Source: Myxococcales bacterium (GTDB taxonomy: Bacteria > Myxococcota_A > Polyangia > Haliangiales > Haliangiaceae). Taken from it: DNA of 64,000 bases. Every line of letters begins with the position of its first letter. Positions within the stretch are counted from its first letter, which is position 1. Made by a program: the position numbers and the translations under genes. The DNA lies in assembly GCA_016706545.1 (NCBI GenBank), contig JADJJK010000025.1, positions 101,628 to 165,627 on the forward strand. Direction: 5' to 3'. This document shows, one piece after another, positions 43,239-52,684 of this stretch. The notes under the pieces are model-generated. The model had not been told where the DNA came from. It saw nothing but the letters and a program-made list of their open reading frames with translations, and did no database searches.

Positions 43239-44515
43239 GCGAGGTCGACCGCCGTAGCCCCGGGGTACGGGTGAGCGTGCTGTCGCAGGAGCGCGGGGGA
43301 AGCGCGACGCCGCTGGACCTCCGGGGCAAGGTGCTGTCCTTCACGTACGAGGACAGCGCGACGAAGGCGGACCGCGCGCAGCTCTCTCTCGACAACTTCG
43401 ACTTGGCGTTGTTCGACCGCGAGGAGCTGCTCGGCGGCACCGTGCTGGAGGTAAGCTGGGGGTACCCCGGGCTGATGGCGCCGCCGCGGCGGGTGGTCGT
43501 GAAGAAGCTGCGCGGGTTCTCGGTGCTGACGGTCGAGGGGCAGGCGCTTAGCGTGCTCATGAACCAGGTGAAGAAGACCCGCGGCTGGCGCTCGATGACG
43601 CGGAGCGCGGTGGTGCGAGAGGTCGCCGCTGAGCACGGCTTTGCAGGGGCGTTTGCGCAGATCGAGGAGACGCGGCAGATCTACAGCTCCATCACCCAGG
43701 CGGCGGAGACGGACGCCCGCTTCCTGCGACGCCTGGCAGCTCGGGAGGGGTTCGAACTCGTGGTCAACGATGCGGGGCTTCGGTGGGGCGCCCGGGACGT
43801 GGGCGCGCCGCCTGCGTACGTCTTCACCTGGTATCCCAACGGCGAGCGAGGAGAGTTGCTCTCGGTCAGCCTGGAGAGCGACCTCTCTCGGCGCCTCGGC
43901 AAGGTCGAGGTGCGAGGGCGAGATCCGCTCGCCAAGCGCACCGTCACCCAGGTCGCCACCAGCCAGACCGTGGCTCGCTCGACCTTGGGCGATGTGCTGG
44001 AGGTGGTAGATCCGGAGTCGGGGGACACGAGCCTGCTCCAGCGGAACGCCACATCGGCGCTGGTGGCCACCACGGCGACGACCGCGCCCGCTGCCCAGCG
44101 CGAGGCCGATGCTCGGTTTCGACGAGCGGAACGCACGGCTGTGCAACTCACCCTGCAGGCAATCGGCAACCCGCTTGTGCGGGCAGGCACGGTGGTAGAG
44201 CTGCGTGGCATCTCGGCGTTGCTGTCGGGCAAGTACCACGTGACCGACGCCAAGCACTCCTTGTCGGCCGGGACCTACACGATGGAGCTCAAGGTCACGC
44301 GGGACGCGGTCGGCGCGCAGCAGAACGCCCGGTCTCTGCCGCATGGGGTACCGCAAGGAGGGCAACCCAATCGCGTGACGGCGCTTCCGCCGGGACGGCT
44401 GCGGGAAGTCGAGGTGGTGGACCCAGAGAGCGGCGCGACGCAGGTGGAGTACCGCACAGATCTACCCGGGCCTCCAGGAGCCCGTGAACCGCAATCACCC
44501 CAGGGGAATCGATGA
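43235..44515 (+). CDS. baseplate hub protein (gpD/gp27-like)
   Basis: 426 residues from GTG. Hub elements: FTYEDSATKADRAQLSLDNF, LLGGTVLEVSWGYPG, the GWRSMTRSAVVREVAAEHGF helix, QAAETDARFLRRLAAREGFE, and a C-terminal NPLVRAGTVVELRGISALLS then KYHVTDAKHSLSAGTYTMEL. This is the late-control gene D/Mu gp44 type that sits on the spike. The following spike gene overlaps by 4 bases. Confidence 0.85.
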   Translation: MSEVDRRSPGVRVSVLSQERGGSATPLDLRGKVLSFTYEDSATKADRAQLSLDNFDLALFDREELLGGTVLEVSWGYPGLMAPPRRVVVKKLRGFSVLTVEGQALSVLMNQVKKTRGWRSMTRSAVVREVAAEHGFAGAFAQIEETRQIYSSITQAAETDARFLRRLAAREGFELVVNDAGLRWGARDVGAPPAYVFTWYPNGERGELLSVSLESDLSRRLGKVEVRGRDPLAKRTVTQVATSQTVARSTLGDVLEVVDPESGDTSLLQRNATSALVATTATTAPAAQREADARFRRAERTAVQLTLQAIGNPLVRAGTVVELRGISALLSGKYHVTDAKHSLSAGTYTMELKVTRDAVGAQQNARSLPHGVPQGGQPNRVTALPPGRLREVEVVDPESGATQVEYRTDLPGPPGAREPQSPQGNR

Positions 44516-45084
44516 CACCTTTCGATGACGATACCGACCGCCACGACACCAAGCTGCTCGGGCTCTACATCGGCTACGTGGTCGACCGCGCCGACCCGGA
44601 GCAGCTCGGCCGCGTGCGGGTGTGCATCCCGGGCGTCGTGGAGCCGAGCAGCGGCTGGGCGTGGCCGTTGGGGACCGGTGGCGGCGGCTCGAAGAACCAG
44701 GGGCTCTTCGCGGTGCCTGAAGCGGGCGCGGAGGTGGGCATCCTGTTTCACCAGGGCGACGTCGACGCTCCGTTCTACCTGGCCGGACACTGGGGCAAGC
44801 CGAGCGGTCACAGCGAGGTCCCCGCGGAGGTGACGGGCCCGGATACCCGCGTGTGGTCGACGCAGACCTTCTGCATCGAGCTGCAGGAGACCGTCGGCGC
44901 GCGGAAGCTTCGGCTCACCAACCGCCGCACGGGGGACCACCTGGTCCTCGATGCGGAGGCCAACTCCGTGACCTTGCAGGCGACGACCTCGCTGACCTTG
45001 CGCGCGGTGGGCGCCATCTCCATCGAAGGGCTCCAGGTCACCATCGGCGGGCGCTTGGTGCGCCCCGTCGGCGAGCCCATCTAG
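44512..45084 (+). CDS. baseplate spike protein (gpV/gp5 OB-fold)
   Basis: 190 residues. The OB-fold start GYVVDRADPEQLGRVRVCIP, then GAEVGILFHQGDVDAPFYLA is that of gpV/gp5/VgrG-type spikes; a beta-helical stalk is suggested by LRLTNRRTGDHLVLDAEANS and SLTLRAVGAISIEGLQVTIG. No tip-binding PAAR protein is obvious next to it. Confidence 0.85.
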   Translation: MTPFDDDTDRHDTKLLGLYIGYVVDRADPEQLGRVRVCIPGVVEPSSGWAWPLGTGGGGSKNQGLFAVPEAGAEVGILFHQGDVDAPFYLAGHWGKPSGHSEVPAEVTGPDTRVWSTQTFCIELQETVGARKLRLTNRRTGDHLVLDAEANSVTLQATTSLTLRAVGAISIEGLQVTIGGRLVRPVGEPI

Positions 45085-45090
45085 GACGCC

Positions 45091-45768
45091 ATGCCGAGTT
45101 CGCCATGCATCCAGGTGCCGCCTTTGCCCCCGCCTCAGCGCGTCACCTTCCCGGGCGGCGTGCTGGTCGAGCAGCACGACCTCTTGAAGGTGATCCAGCC
45201 CGCGCTGGCGCCCATCCTCCCCTTGCTGCAAATCGTCGATGCGGTCCTGGCCACGTTCCGCTGCCTGCAGGCGGTGCCGGCTGCGCTGGGGCCACCGCCA
45301 GATCCATCGGTGCTCACCACACGTCTGAGCGAGCTGGCGAAGAAGGCCGACAAGCTGCTGCGCCTGATGCCCCAGCTCTCGGTACCGCTGACGGTCGCGG
45401 GGGTTCTGGACCTGCTGGTCGCCGAGCTCGGGAACGCCGAGCGACAACTTCAAGGCCTGGTTCGCCAGACCCAGCGTGCGGCCGAAGCAGCCGAGCACGC
45501 GCGGGGGCTCGGTGATGAGGGCCTCTTGCGGGTGGTGGCGTGCGTGCGCGGCAACGTCGCGCAGGAGGTTGAGAACATCGGCGTCGGCCTGAGCGCGCTG
45601 AGCCAGCTCGTTGCGCTCTTAAACCTTCTAGGAGGCCTGGTAGGAGCCCCGCGGGTGCCCGACCTCTCCCACGCAGCGGGGCTCTCCCTATCCGACATGC
45701 TAGGGGTGGTAGCGAGCGTGCGTGACGTGTTGTCGGGGGTGCGTGCGACGCTGCCGAGGGACCGATGA
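45091..45768 (+). CDS. baseplate-associated protein of unknown family
   Basis: 225 residues, Leu/Ala-rich and almost all helical, with a Pro-rich N-terminus that starts SSPCIQVPPLPPPQRVTFPG (a PAAR-like opening, but no PAAR repeat follows). Located between spike and gp25 wedge, with ATGA overlap downstream. Possibly a spike-capping or hub-filling protein. Confidence 0.55.
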   Translation: MPSSPCIQVPPLPPPQRVTFPGGVLVEQHDLLKVIQPALAPILPLLQIVDAVLATFRCLQAVPAALGPPPDPSVLTTRLSELAKKADKLLRLMPQLSVPLTVAGVLDLLVAELGNAERQLQGLVRQTQRAAEAAEHARGLGDEGLLRVVACVRGNVAQEVENIGVGLSALSQLVALLNLLGGLVGAPRVPDLSHAAGLSLSDMLGVVASVRDVLSGVRATLPRDR

Positions 45769-46136
45769 GCTTTCGGGCGAACCTGCTGTTGCCGTTTCTG
45801 CGTGACGGCAAGCGAGACCTGGCCCATGGCTCAGGCGCGGTGCTCTTGGCGTCGAAGGTGCGCCAAGTACTGCTGACCAACAGCGCAGGGCTTGGAGGCG
45901 GAGGGGAGCTTGCGTGGCGCACGAGCTTTGGGGCAGGGCTCGAGAGACTGCGGCACCGACCCGCGGACGAGACGTTGCGCGAGCTAGCGCGGGTGGCGGT
46001 GCGCGATGCGCTGCGACGGTGGCTGCCGGACGTCGAGTTGCGCGGGGTGGTCGTGGAACAAGAGGGGGCGGCGGTGGTGCTCCGGATCGATGTGGTGCAG
46101 GGGCAGGAGCGGGCTGCGGTGATGCTGTCGCTCTAA
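45765..46136 (+). CDS. baseplate wedge protein gp25-like
   Basis: 123 residues: LLLPFLRDGKRDLAHGSGAV, KVRQVLLTNSAGLGGGGELA then LRHRPADETLRELARVAVRD and LRIDVV at the end, the gp25/gpW lysozyme-like wedge family layout (R-T-x-P loop replaced by GGGGELAWRTSFG). It caps the sheath at the baseplate. Confidence 0.8.
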   Translation: MSFRANLLLPFLRDGKRDLAHGSGAVLLASKVRQVLLTNSAGLGGGGELAWRTSFGAGLERLRHRPADETLRELARVAVRDALRRWLPDVELRGVVVEQEGAAVVLRIDVVQGQERAAVMLSL

Positions 46137-46141
46137 GGGAG

Positions 46142-47707
46142 ATGTATGGTCCCCAGGCGCAGCCCTGCGAGCGCTGTGATGATGTCGTGGCGCTCCTACC
46201 GTCTTCGGAGGACTACACCGATCGGGACTTCGATGCGCTGCGCGCGCGCCTGCAGTCGCTGGTGCTGAGCGTGTTCCCGGAGTGGAGCGACTTCGACGTG
46301 GCGTCGTTCGGCAACCTGCTGCTGGAGATGTTCGCCTTCGTGGGGGACGTGCTGGGCTACTACCAGGACGCGCTCGCTCGCGAGTCCCGGCTGGTCACTG
46401 CCACGCAGCGGCGGCATGTCATCAGCCTCGCCAAGATGCTGGGCTACCGGCTCTCGGGCGCCCAGGCCGCCACCGCTACCGTGAGGTTCTCGCTGGCCCG
46501 CCCGCCCGCAGCGGCGGTGACGTTGCCACCGGGGATGGTGGTGCGCACGCCGCAGATCACCGAGCCCGTGCGGTTCCAACTTCTGGCCCCGACGGTGATA
46601 CCCGCCGGTGCCACGCCGCCGGAGGTCGTCGCGGTGGTGGAGCATTCCAAGACGCATGTGCAGCTCGTGGATGCGCGCGGAGCACCCGCCCTCGAGGTCC
46701 CCCTGGACTTCGGGCCGTACTTGGATGGCTCGGCGAGTGCCACCACTGCGCAGGGGGAGTTCTCCGAGGTCGAGAGCTTCTTGAGCTCGCGCCCGTCCGA
46801 CCGGCACTTTCAGGTGATGGTGGACCCAACCGACCGAGCGACCCTGCGGTTTGGCGACGGCAGCGCTGGAGTCCCGCCCACGGGCACGGTGCGCGTGACG
46901 TACAAGATCGGCGGCGGCGCCCAGGGCAACGTGCATGCCGGCCAGCTAACGGTGGTCGAAGGGGCCTTTGTCGATGCGCATGGCAACCCGGTGCAGGTCA
47001 GCGCGGTCAACCCCGAGCCGGCATCCGGCGGCGTCAACCGGCAGAGCATCGCATCAGCGAAGCTCTTGGCCCCCGAGAGTCTGCGAGCCCCCAGTCGCAC
47101 CGTCACGCGCGAGGACTTCGAGATCAACGCCCAGCGCCTCCCCGGCGTAGCACGCGCGCTGATGCTCACCGCCAACGAAGATCCGAGCATCGCAGAGAAC
47201 AGCGGCATCTTGTTCGTGGTGCCCCGTACCGACGTGAGCGCTGCGATGCCGACGCCGGCGCTGCGCAACCAGGTGCTGCGCCAGGTGACCGAAGTATATC
47301 CCTGTACCCTGACCTTCCAGGTGTCGGTGCAGAGCCCGGTCTACCGGCGCGTCGATGTTGCGGCGCGGGTGTTCTTGCAGCCGAGCGCAACCCCCGGTGC
47401 GGTTCGAGACCTGGTGCGCGCGGCCTTGGCAGCGTACTTCCGGGTGAGCGAGGCCGATGGCACGCCGAATCCAGCCATCCACTTCGGCTACTACCTCGGG
47501 CAGCGGGCCGGCGGGGGCCACGGGGAGATTGCTTGGTCGGACGTCTTCAACGTCATCCGCGACACGCCGGGCATTCGGAAGATCGGCGACGCCCGGACCG
47601 ACCTCCTGCTGGGCGGCATGCCGTCGGACCTTCGGCTGGCCCTTCGGGAGTTCCCCGCGCTGGGGGCCGTCGTGCTGCGCGATGGCACCACGGGGGCCGT
47701 GCTCTGA
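46142..47707 (+). CDS. baseplate J-like wedge protein
   Basis: 521 residues from ATG 46142, with AAGGGAG immediately upstream. Family signs: YTDRDFDALRARLQSLVLSV, FPEWSDFDVASFGNLLLEMF, YYQDALARESRLVTATQRRH, and LRFGDGSAGVPPTGTVRVTY then VTREDFEINAQRLPGVARAL. This is the gpJ/gp47 type with the additional C-terminal beta domain. Forms the wedge ring with gp25 and the I-like protein. Confidence 0.88.
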   Translation: MYGPQAQPCERCDDVVALLPSSEDYTDRDFDALRARLQSLVLSVFPEWSDFDVASFGNLLLEMFAFVGDVLGYYQDALARESRLVTATQRRHVISLAKMLGYRLSGAQAATATVRFSLARPPAAAVTLPPGMVVRTPQITEPVRFQLLAPTVIPAGATPPEVVAVVEHSKTHVQLVDARGAPALEVPLDFGPYLDGSASATTAQGEFSEVESFLSSRPSDRHFQVMVDPTDRATLRFGDGSAGVPPTGTVRVTYKIGGGAQGNVHAGQLTVVEGAFVDAHGNPVQVSAVNPEPASGGVNRQSIASAKLLAPESLRAPSRTVTREDFEINAQRLPGVARALMLTANEDPSIAENSGILFVVPRTDVSAAMPTPALRNQVLRQVTEVYPCTLTFQVSVQSPVYRRVDVAARVFLQPSATPGAVRDLVRAALAAYFRVSEADGTPNPAIHFGYYLGQRAGGGHGEIAWSDVFNVIRDTPGIRKIGDARTDLLLGGMPSDLRLALREFPALGAVVLRDGTTGAVL

Positions 47708-48210
47708 TGCCGCTTCGCAACGGGAGGTTCGAGGAGCCCGGCGAGCACCCCGGCGAAGCAGCGCACTGGACCCTCACGACCAGCCGCGCGCCTGCCGTTT
47801 GCGGGTTCGGTGTCCCTGCGCAGGGGCGCGAAGACTTCGAGCGCTGGAGCCCGCTGGCGCGACGCATCGACGACGTCGAGGTCGTGCGGGGCTTCTTCGG
47901 CGCGCACCCGTGGGATGACTTCGGAGGCTGGCTGGCGGGCCCGTACCTGCGCGCGATGCCTGCCGGGCGCCTCGTGGCAGCGACGCTGGGGCCAGGCGAC
48001 CTCGAGTCCTTTGGAAGCGGATGGATGAGCGGCGTCTTCTCGCGACGGTGGGACGAGGTCGAGGCTGTACCAGCAAGCTTCGCCGCGGGGCCGGAGGCGT
48101 TCGCCACCGGCTGGTTGGCATCTGCCTACGTGCGTCAGTGGTCCCTGGTGATCAGCGCGCAGGCGCTCTTCGGAGGCGGAGCCGAATCCGTCGAGCGGTT
48201 CGCCTGGTAG
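47707..48210 (+). CDS. baseplate/tail protein of unknown family
   Basis: 167 residues sharing a base with the previous stop. Trp/Phe/Gly-rich with repeated FGxGW-type pieces (DDFGGWLAGPYL, ESFGSGWMSGVFSRRWDEVE, EAFATGWLASAYVRQW), about 35 residues apart, so probably three small structural repeats. No known domain. Embedded between J-like and lectin-like genes, suggesting a virion accessory. Confidence 0.6.
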   Translation: MPLRNGRFEEPGEHPGEAAHWTLTTSRAPAVCGFGVPAQGREDFERWSPLARRIDDVEVVRGFFGAHPWDDFGGWLAGPYLRAMPAGRLVAATLGPGDLESFGSGWMSGVFSRRWDEVEAVPASFAAGPEAFATGWLASAYVRQWSLVISAQALFGGGAESVERFAW

Positions 48211-48233
48211 CTCCAAGAAAGCAGGACGTGCAG

Positions 48234-48929
48234 ATGACCGCTTCCGATTGGACGTACTTGCAGAACGGGCTGGACATCGCGACGGTGGACCGCGGCGTGA
48301 CCGCCGGGGTTCCGCGCCCGCCGGGCGGTGGGGAATTCGTCTTCGCGTACCACTCGCTGGTGGTGGCGCGCGGCGCGGTGGCGCTGTTCGTGAACCAGAG
48401 CGGGTTTGCCCCCGCCGACAAGGGGTGCTCGATTCGCGGCGCGCTTCAGCGCGGCCCTGGCGGCGGCCCCTTGGGCTTCTCGCCGTTTCTGTTCGTCGGA
48501 TGTCAGGGCACCTCCGTCAACGACACCGCGTACTTGCTGGGGCTCTCCGATGACGACCCGCACAACCTCGTCCTGCGAAAGGGAGCCGTGGTCGCGGGCG
48601 TGCCGCGCGCCGATGCCCCGGGCACGCTCTTGGCGTCCAACGCAAGCTACGCGCAAGGCACGTGGCTGCACGTGCGCCTCGACATGATCGTCAACCCCAA
48701 CGGCGACGTGGTCCTGGCCGTCTTCGAGAACGACCTCGTCGCTTACCCGCTCGGGAGCCCTTCCGTCTGGCAGCCGGTGCCCGGGATGGACGTGCTCATC
48801 GATGATCACCTGGGCATCCAGACGGGCAGCCAGCCCCTGACCTCGGGGCGCGCGGGGTTTGGCTTCGCGGTGTCGGACACCACGCGTCGCGGCTACTTCG
48901 ACCACATCGAGCTCCTGCGGCAGGTCTAG
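48234..48929 (+). CDS. lectin/LamG-like beta-sandwich tail protein
   Basis: 231 residues. Beta-strand pattern with AQGTWLHVRLDMIVNPNGDV, VVLAVFENDLVAYPL and a terminal GRAGFGFAVSDTTRRGYFDH then IELLRQV is typical of concanavalin-like sandwiches that bind sugars. A host-surface binding or baseplate decoration role is likely. First 50 residues are a separate small strand region. Confidence 0.6.
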   Translation: MTASDWTYLQNGLDIATVDRGVTAGVPRPPGGGEFVFAYHSLVVARGAVALFVNQSGFAPADKGCSIRGALQRGPGGGPLGFSPFLFVGCQGTSVNDTAYLLGLSDDDPHNLVLRKGAVVAGVPRADAPGTLLASNASYAQGTWLHVRLDMIVNPNGDVVLAVFENDLVAYPLGSPSVWQPVPGMDVLIDDHLGIQTGSQPLTSGRAGFGFAVSDTTRRGYFDHIELLRQV

Positions 48930-48932
48930 GCG

Positions 48933-49316
48933 ATGGAGCTGACGTGCTTCACGCAGCGCCTGGGCCAGAGCCAGGGCCGCGTCGTGGATGCCGGGGGCGC
49001 GCGGTTCGTGCTGGGCGACCTGACCGCGGGCTGGCGGGCTGACCTGCAGGTGGGGGCGTACGTCGAGATGACCCAGCAGGTCGACGTCACGGACGCGAAG
49101 TGGGTGCGCGCGCGCATGAGCCTGCGAGTCCCGGCGGACCTGCCAAGCGCACTCGCGTGGGAGGTGTCCCTCGTGGTGGACGGGCGGGGCGCCGCAGCCG
49201 TGCGCGGGTGGCGCGGACGGGAGCGGATGCTGGTGGACCTCGCGGCAAACGTGTCCAAGCTCTCTGGGGTTCATCTCGTCGGGCTCCGCTTGACGTTGGT
49301 GGCGAGCGAGCCATGA
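48933..49316 (+). CDS. small beta-rich tail protein
   Basis: 127 residues, beta-rich (FVLGDLTAGWRADLQVGAYV, EMTQQVDVTDAKWVRARMSL), overlapping the next gene by 4 bases. Similar in outline to the second half of the lectin-like protein upstream, so it may be a paired sandwich. Not recognised. Confidence 0.55.
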   Translation: MELTCFTQRLGQSQGRVVDAGGARFVLGDLTAGWRADLQVGAYVEMTQQVDVTDAKWVRARMSLRVPADLPSALAWEVSLVVDGRGAAAVRGWRGRERMLVDLAANVSKLSGVHLVGLRLTLVASEP

Positions 49317-50650
49317 CCGAGCTGGCCTTGCCAGCGCTCGTCATCGAGGAGGTCGAGCTGGTCGAGACGGGCCCGCGGCTGGTGCTCGCGAACCGAAGCC
49401 CGGGCCCGGGCGAGACGCAGGTCCCCATCGACAGCCTTCTGGCGCTCGAACTCATTGACAGCGGCCCCACGGGCGTTCGCCTGGCGGGGCTGCGCATCTG
49501 GGTGGGGGAGACGTTGGCGGTGGAGGGCAGCACCTCGCCGCCCATCCTCCCGCCGTTCGCCGGCCCCAGGTCGTCCCTCGACCAGACCTCCGACAGCGTG
49601 CGCGTGGTCTTGCACCCGGTGGTGCCGCTCGAAAGCCTCGCGTTGATCTCGATGCGCGTGGTGGCGCAGACCGCCGATGGTGAGGCGCAGCTCGAGGCGC
49701 AGTACGCCTTCACGGTCGAGGACCGGACACCGCCCAGGCTCCTTGCCGCGCAAGCGGTGGCGCCTCGCCAGGTCAAGCTGGCCTTCGACGAGGAGGTGGA
49801 GGTTCCAGCGGGCGCCAGCTTCTCCTTCGTTCCCGAGGGCCGCCCTGCGGTAACGCTGAAGGTCATCGCTGTGAGCCTCGATGCCACCCTCCTGTGGCTG
49901 ACGCTGGACACCGAGCTGACGCCGGACGTGCGCTACCTGGTGACGGTCGCTGGGGTGTCGGACTCAAGCGGCAACGAAATCATGCCGCCGTATGACCGTG
50001 CCCAGCTGGTGGGGTTTCGGCCGGCGCAGCCGCCCGGGCGGCGCTTCGACTTGTGGCAGATGATCCCGGCGCACAACCGGCGCGACGACCAGACCGGCGA
50101 CCTCCGCGGCTTCATTGCTTGCCTGCAGGAGGTCGTCGACCTCCTGCTCTCCGACCTCGACCGCTGGCCGCAGCTCTTCGACCTCGAGCGTGCCCCCGAG
50201 CGATTCCTCGACCTGATCTTGCGCGACTTGGGCAACCCCTTCTCGTTCTCCCTCGACCTGCCCACCAAGCGCCGGCTGGCCGCGGTGTTGGTCGAGCTGT
50301 ACCGGCAGAAGGGCACGGCGCCCGGCATTCGCAACGCGGTGCGGTTCTTCCTGGGGGTGGATATCACCGCCATCGTCCCGCTGGCGGCGGAGGCGCTGGT
50401 CCTGGGCGAGTCCGAGCTGGGCGTTGACTGGGTGATGGGGCCGTCTCATCGTTTCGCTCTGTATGCGTTCGACGTGGTGGTCGCTCGGGCGCTAACCCAA
50501 GAGGAACGGGCTCGCCTGCGGCACATCGTCGAGTACATGCGGCCCGCGCACACGCACTTCGTCACTCTCGTCGAGCCGCGCCCGCCGGAAGTCCCGGACC
50601 ACTGGGAGCTGGGCGAGAGCGACCTCGGCGAGACGACCGCGCTTCACTGA
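49313..50650 (+). CDS. tail protein I-like baseplate protein with N-terminal Ig-like domains
   Basis: 445 residues. Residues 1-230 are two Ig-like beta domains (IDSLLALELIDSGPTGVRLA; TPPRLLAAQAVAPRQVKLAF, bacterial Big_5-type wording such as FDEEVEVPAGASF). Residues 245-420 match the phage tail I/gp48 region: GDLRGFIACLQEVVDLLLSD, APERFLDLILRDLGNPFSFS, KRRLAAVLVELYRQKGTAPG and IRNAVRFFLGVD. It connects wedge to fibre. Confidence 0.75.
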   Translation: MTELALPALVIEEVELVETGPRLVLANRSPGPGETQVPIDSLLALELIDSGPTGVRLAGLRIWVGETLAVEGSTSPPILPPFAGPRSSLDQTSDSVRVVLHPVVPLESLALISMRVVAQTADGEAQLEAQYAFTVEDRTPPRLLAAQAVAPRQVKLAFDEEVEVPAGASFSFVPEGRPAVTLKVIAVSLDATLLWLTLDTELTPDVRYLVTVAGVSDSSGNEIMPPYDRAQLVGFRPAQPPGRRFDLWQMIPAHNRRDDQTGDLRGFIACLQEVVDLLLSDLDRWPQLFDLERAPERFLDLILRDLGNPFSFSLDLPTKRRLAAVLVELYRQKGTAPGIRNAVRFFLGVDITAIVPLAAEALVLGESELGVDWVMGPSHRFALYAFDVVVARALTQEERARLRHIVEYMRPAHTHFVTLVEPRPPEVPDHWELGESDLGETTALH

Positions 50651-50673
50651 CCCGGTGTCCCCGGGCCCGGCTC

Positions 50674-50775
50674 GTGACCGGCTGTGATCTACCGAGGCCC
50701 AAGCCGGTGGACCTGACGACCACCACGAAAGACCTGCTCGGCAGGCGGCCGCGAAAGGAGGTCGCTGCGCAATGA
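50674..50775 (+). CDS. possible 33-residue leader ORF before the tail fibre
   Basis: GTG 50674 to TGA 50775, ending in TTTTKDLLGRRPRKEVAAQ. Its stop overlaps the fibre ATG (CAATGA), and the AAAGGAGGT ribosome site of the fibre lies inside it. It may only be a translational coupler or chance. Confidence 0.25.
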   Translation: MTGCDLPRPKPVDLTTTTKDLLGRRPRKEVAAQ

Positions 50776-52670
50776 GCCACCGAGTGGACTACTTTTTCCG
50801 GCAGAAGGTCACCGAGGCAGAGCTCGACCTCGGCTTCGCCCTTCTCGAGCAAGCCGATAGGAACCTCGCGGTGGACCTGGGCCTGGTGGGAGTCATCACC
50901 GGGGCGCAGGTGACGCCGCATGAGCCGGTGGCGGACCTCTCGGTGGACTTGACCGCGCCCGCGAGGGCCTATGACCAGGCGGGGCAGCGGATTGCCTTCG
51001 GCACCGGGCAGACGGTGGACTGCGGGGCGGACTGGCAGGGGCTCCCTACCGCGGTCGCCACCACGACGCACGAGCGGTGGCTCGGGGTGTTCCTGCGCTT
51101 TGACCGGCAGCTCTCCGATCCGCGAACCGACGGCAACTCCCAGCAGGTCTACTTCCGTCGCGACGAGTCGTTCGAGCTGCTCGTGCGGCAGGCGCCCGAA
51201 GGCCCCATCGGGGCCGCGCCGCGCGTGGCGCTCGAGCCCGAAGAGCTGCTGCTCTGCGACATTCGCCTGCGCGCGGGGCAGACGCAGATTCTCGCATCGG
51301 ACATCGACCCCTCGCGGCGGCAGGCGTTCGTCGTCGCCCGCGCGACGGCCGTAGGAGTTGACCCTGGGCTGTGGTCTATCCTCGCTCCGGCCACGCCGAC
51401 GGTGCAGGCCGCGCTGGATGCAGCCGACGGAGTCCTCTCAGAGCACCTGTCTGCCGTGTGGCGGCACAGCGCGGCGGACATCGATTGCGCGCCGAGTGGG
51501 TTCGTGTCCGGCACGACGGTGCAAGCGGTGGTGACCGAGCTGATCGACAAGCTCGCAGCGTCCGCGCCGGGCGCCGCGGGCGCCTCGCGCATCGGTGCTG
51601 ACGGCATCCCAGGGGCTCCATGGGCGCTGGCACCAGGGACGGTCGATAGCCAATTGGCGCTGGTGGTCGGCCTGCTCAACCAGCATGCCGGCGCAGTTGC
51701 GGGTGCGCACCCCGCGAGCGCGGTGGCGGCGGCGCCGCACAACCACCTGACCAGCACCTCCGTGCAGGGTCAGCTTCAAGAGCTGGTGACAGATCTCCGC
51801 TCGACCACCACCGGCGTAGCCGGAGCATCCTTGGTGGGAACGGAGGCGGTGGCAGGCGCTCCAACAGCGCTGCCTGCCGGCCCGCTATCCACGGCACTGG
51901 CCGCGCTCCTTGGTGCCATCAACGGCCACGTGACGAAGGCGGCCAGCGCGCACGCGGCATCCGCCGTGTCGGTCGCGGATGCGGGCGGCAACCTCACCGC
52001 AAGCCAGGTCGAGGCCGCGCTCGCCGAGATCTTGGACGCCTTCAAGGGCGGGCACTTCCGCGGCAACGAGACGGACGCCGGGCTGCATCGCAGCCTTCGG
52101 CAGCCGGCGCTGGGGGGCTCGAAAGCCTTGGTGCTCGACTCGGCTGCATCGGGGGACAACGCCTCTCGGTTCCGAATCTACGCGGATGCGTCGTCCATCT
52201 GGTTCACGGTGAACGCTGCGTGGGTAGATCCGTCGTGGAGGCGCGACGCAAGTGTCATTGCGTCCGCGGCCATCCGTCTGTCGGCTATCGACCTGGAGTT
52301 CCTCCATCACGGCTCCATGGCACCTTCCTTCGATGCGTGGAGCCGCTCATGGCGGCTTCCGATGGACGCCCCTGCGGGCTTCTTCGTTGCCACGGGGGCG
52401 ATGGCCGTCCACGGACGGGTTGGCCTTCAATGGTCCAACGCCAACACCGCGCCGCAGGCGCTGTCGGCAGGGACCGCGGTGACATACCGAACGCGCCTGG
52501 CGGCGCCTCCGTCGTCCGTCACCCTGGGCGTGCTGAGCGCGAGCGCCGGGTTCGTGGGGGTGCCGGTGGTCTCGCTCGTGGACCCCGATGGCTTTGTCCT
52601 CTCCTCCACACAGACCCTCGCTGGCCTCGCCACCGCGTGGTGGCACGGGTTCTACCTCGCCATCGCGTAG
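50772..52670 (+). CDS. tail fibre/receptor-binding protein with internal repeats
   Basis: 632 residues from ATG 50772 with a near-perfect AAAGGAGGT site (about 50754). The N-terminal 200 residues form a baseplate-attachment part (YFFRQKVTEAELDLGFALLE). About 270-445 holds two repeats of some 85 residues (GASRIGADGIPGAPWALAPG and GASLVGTEAVAGAPTALPAG as matching starts, each followed by NQHAG/NGHVT helices and HPASAV/HAASAV turns). The C-terminal 185 residues are a beta-rich head, probably receptor-binding. Confidence 0.75.
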   Translation: MSHRVDYFFRQKVTEAELDLGFALLEQADRNLAVDLGLVGVITGAQVTPHEPVADLSVDLTAPARAYDQAGQRIAFGTGQTVDCGADWQGLPTAVATTTHERWLGVFLRFDRQLSDPRTDGNSQQVYFRRDESFELLVRQAPEGPIGAAPRVALEPEELLLCDIRLRAGQTQILASDIDPSRRQAFVVARATAVGVDPGLWSILAPATPTVQAALDAADGVLSEHLSAVWRHSAADIDCAPSGFVSGTTVQAVVTELIDKLAASAPGAAGASRIGADGIPGAPWALAPGTVDSQLALVVGLLNQHAGAVAGAHPASAVAAAPHNHLTSTSVQGQLQELVTDLRSTTTGVAGASLVGTEAVAGAPTALPAGPLSTALAALLGAINGHVTKAASAHAASAVSVADAGGNLTASQVEAALAEILDAFKGGHFRGNETDAGLHRSLRQPALGGSKALVLDSAASGDNASRFRIYADASSIWFTVNAAWVDPSWRRDASVIASAAIRLSAIDLEFLHHGSMAPSFDAWSRSWRLPMDAPAGFFVATGAMAVHGRVGLQWSNANTAPQALSAGTAVTYRTRLAAPPSSVTLGVLSASAGFVGVPVVSLVDPDGFVLSSTQTLAGLATAWWHGFYLAIA

Positions 52671-52684
52671 CTTTGGAGTTGTCT

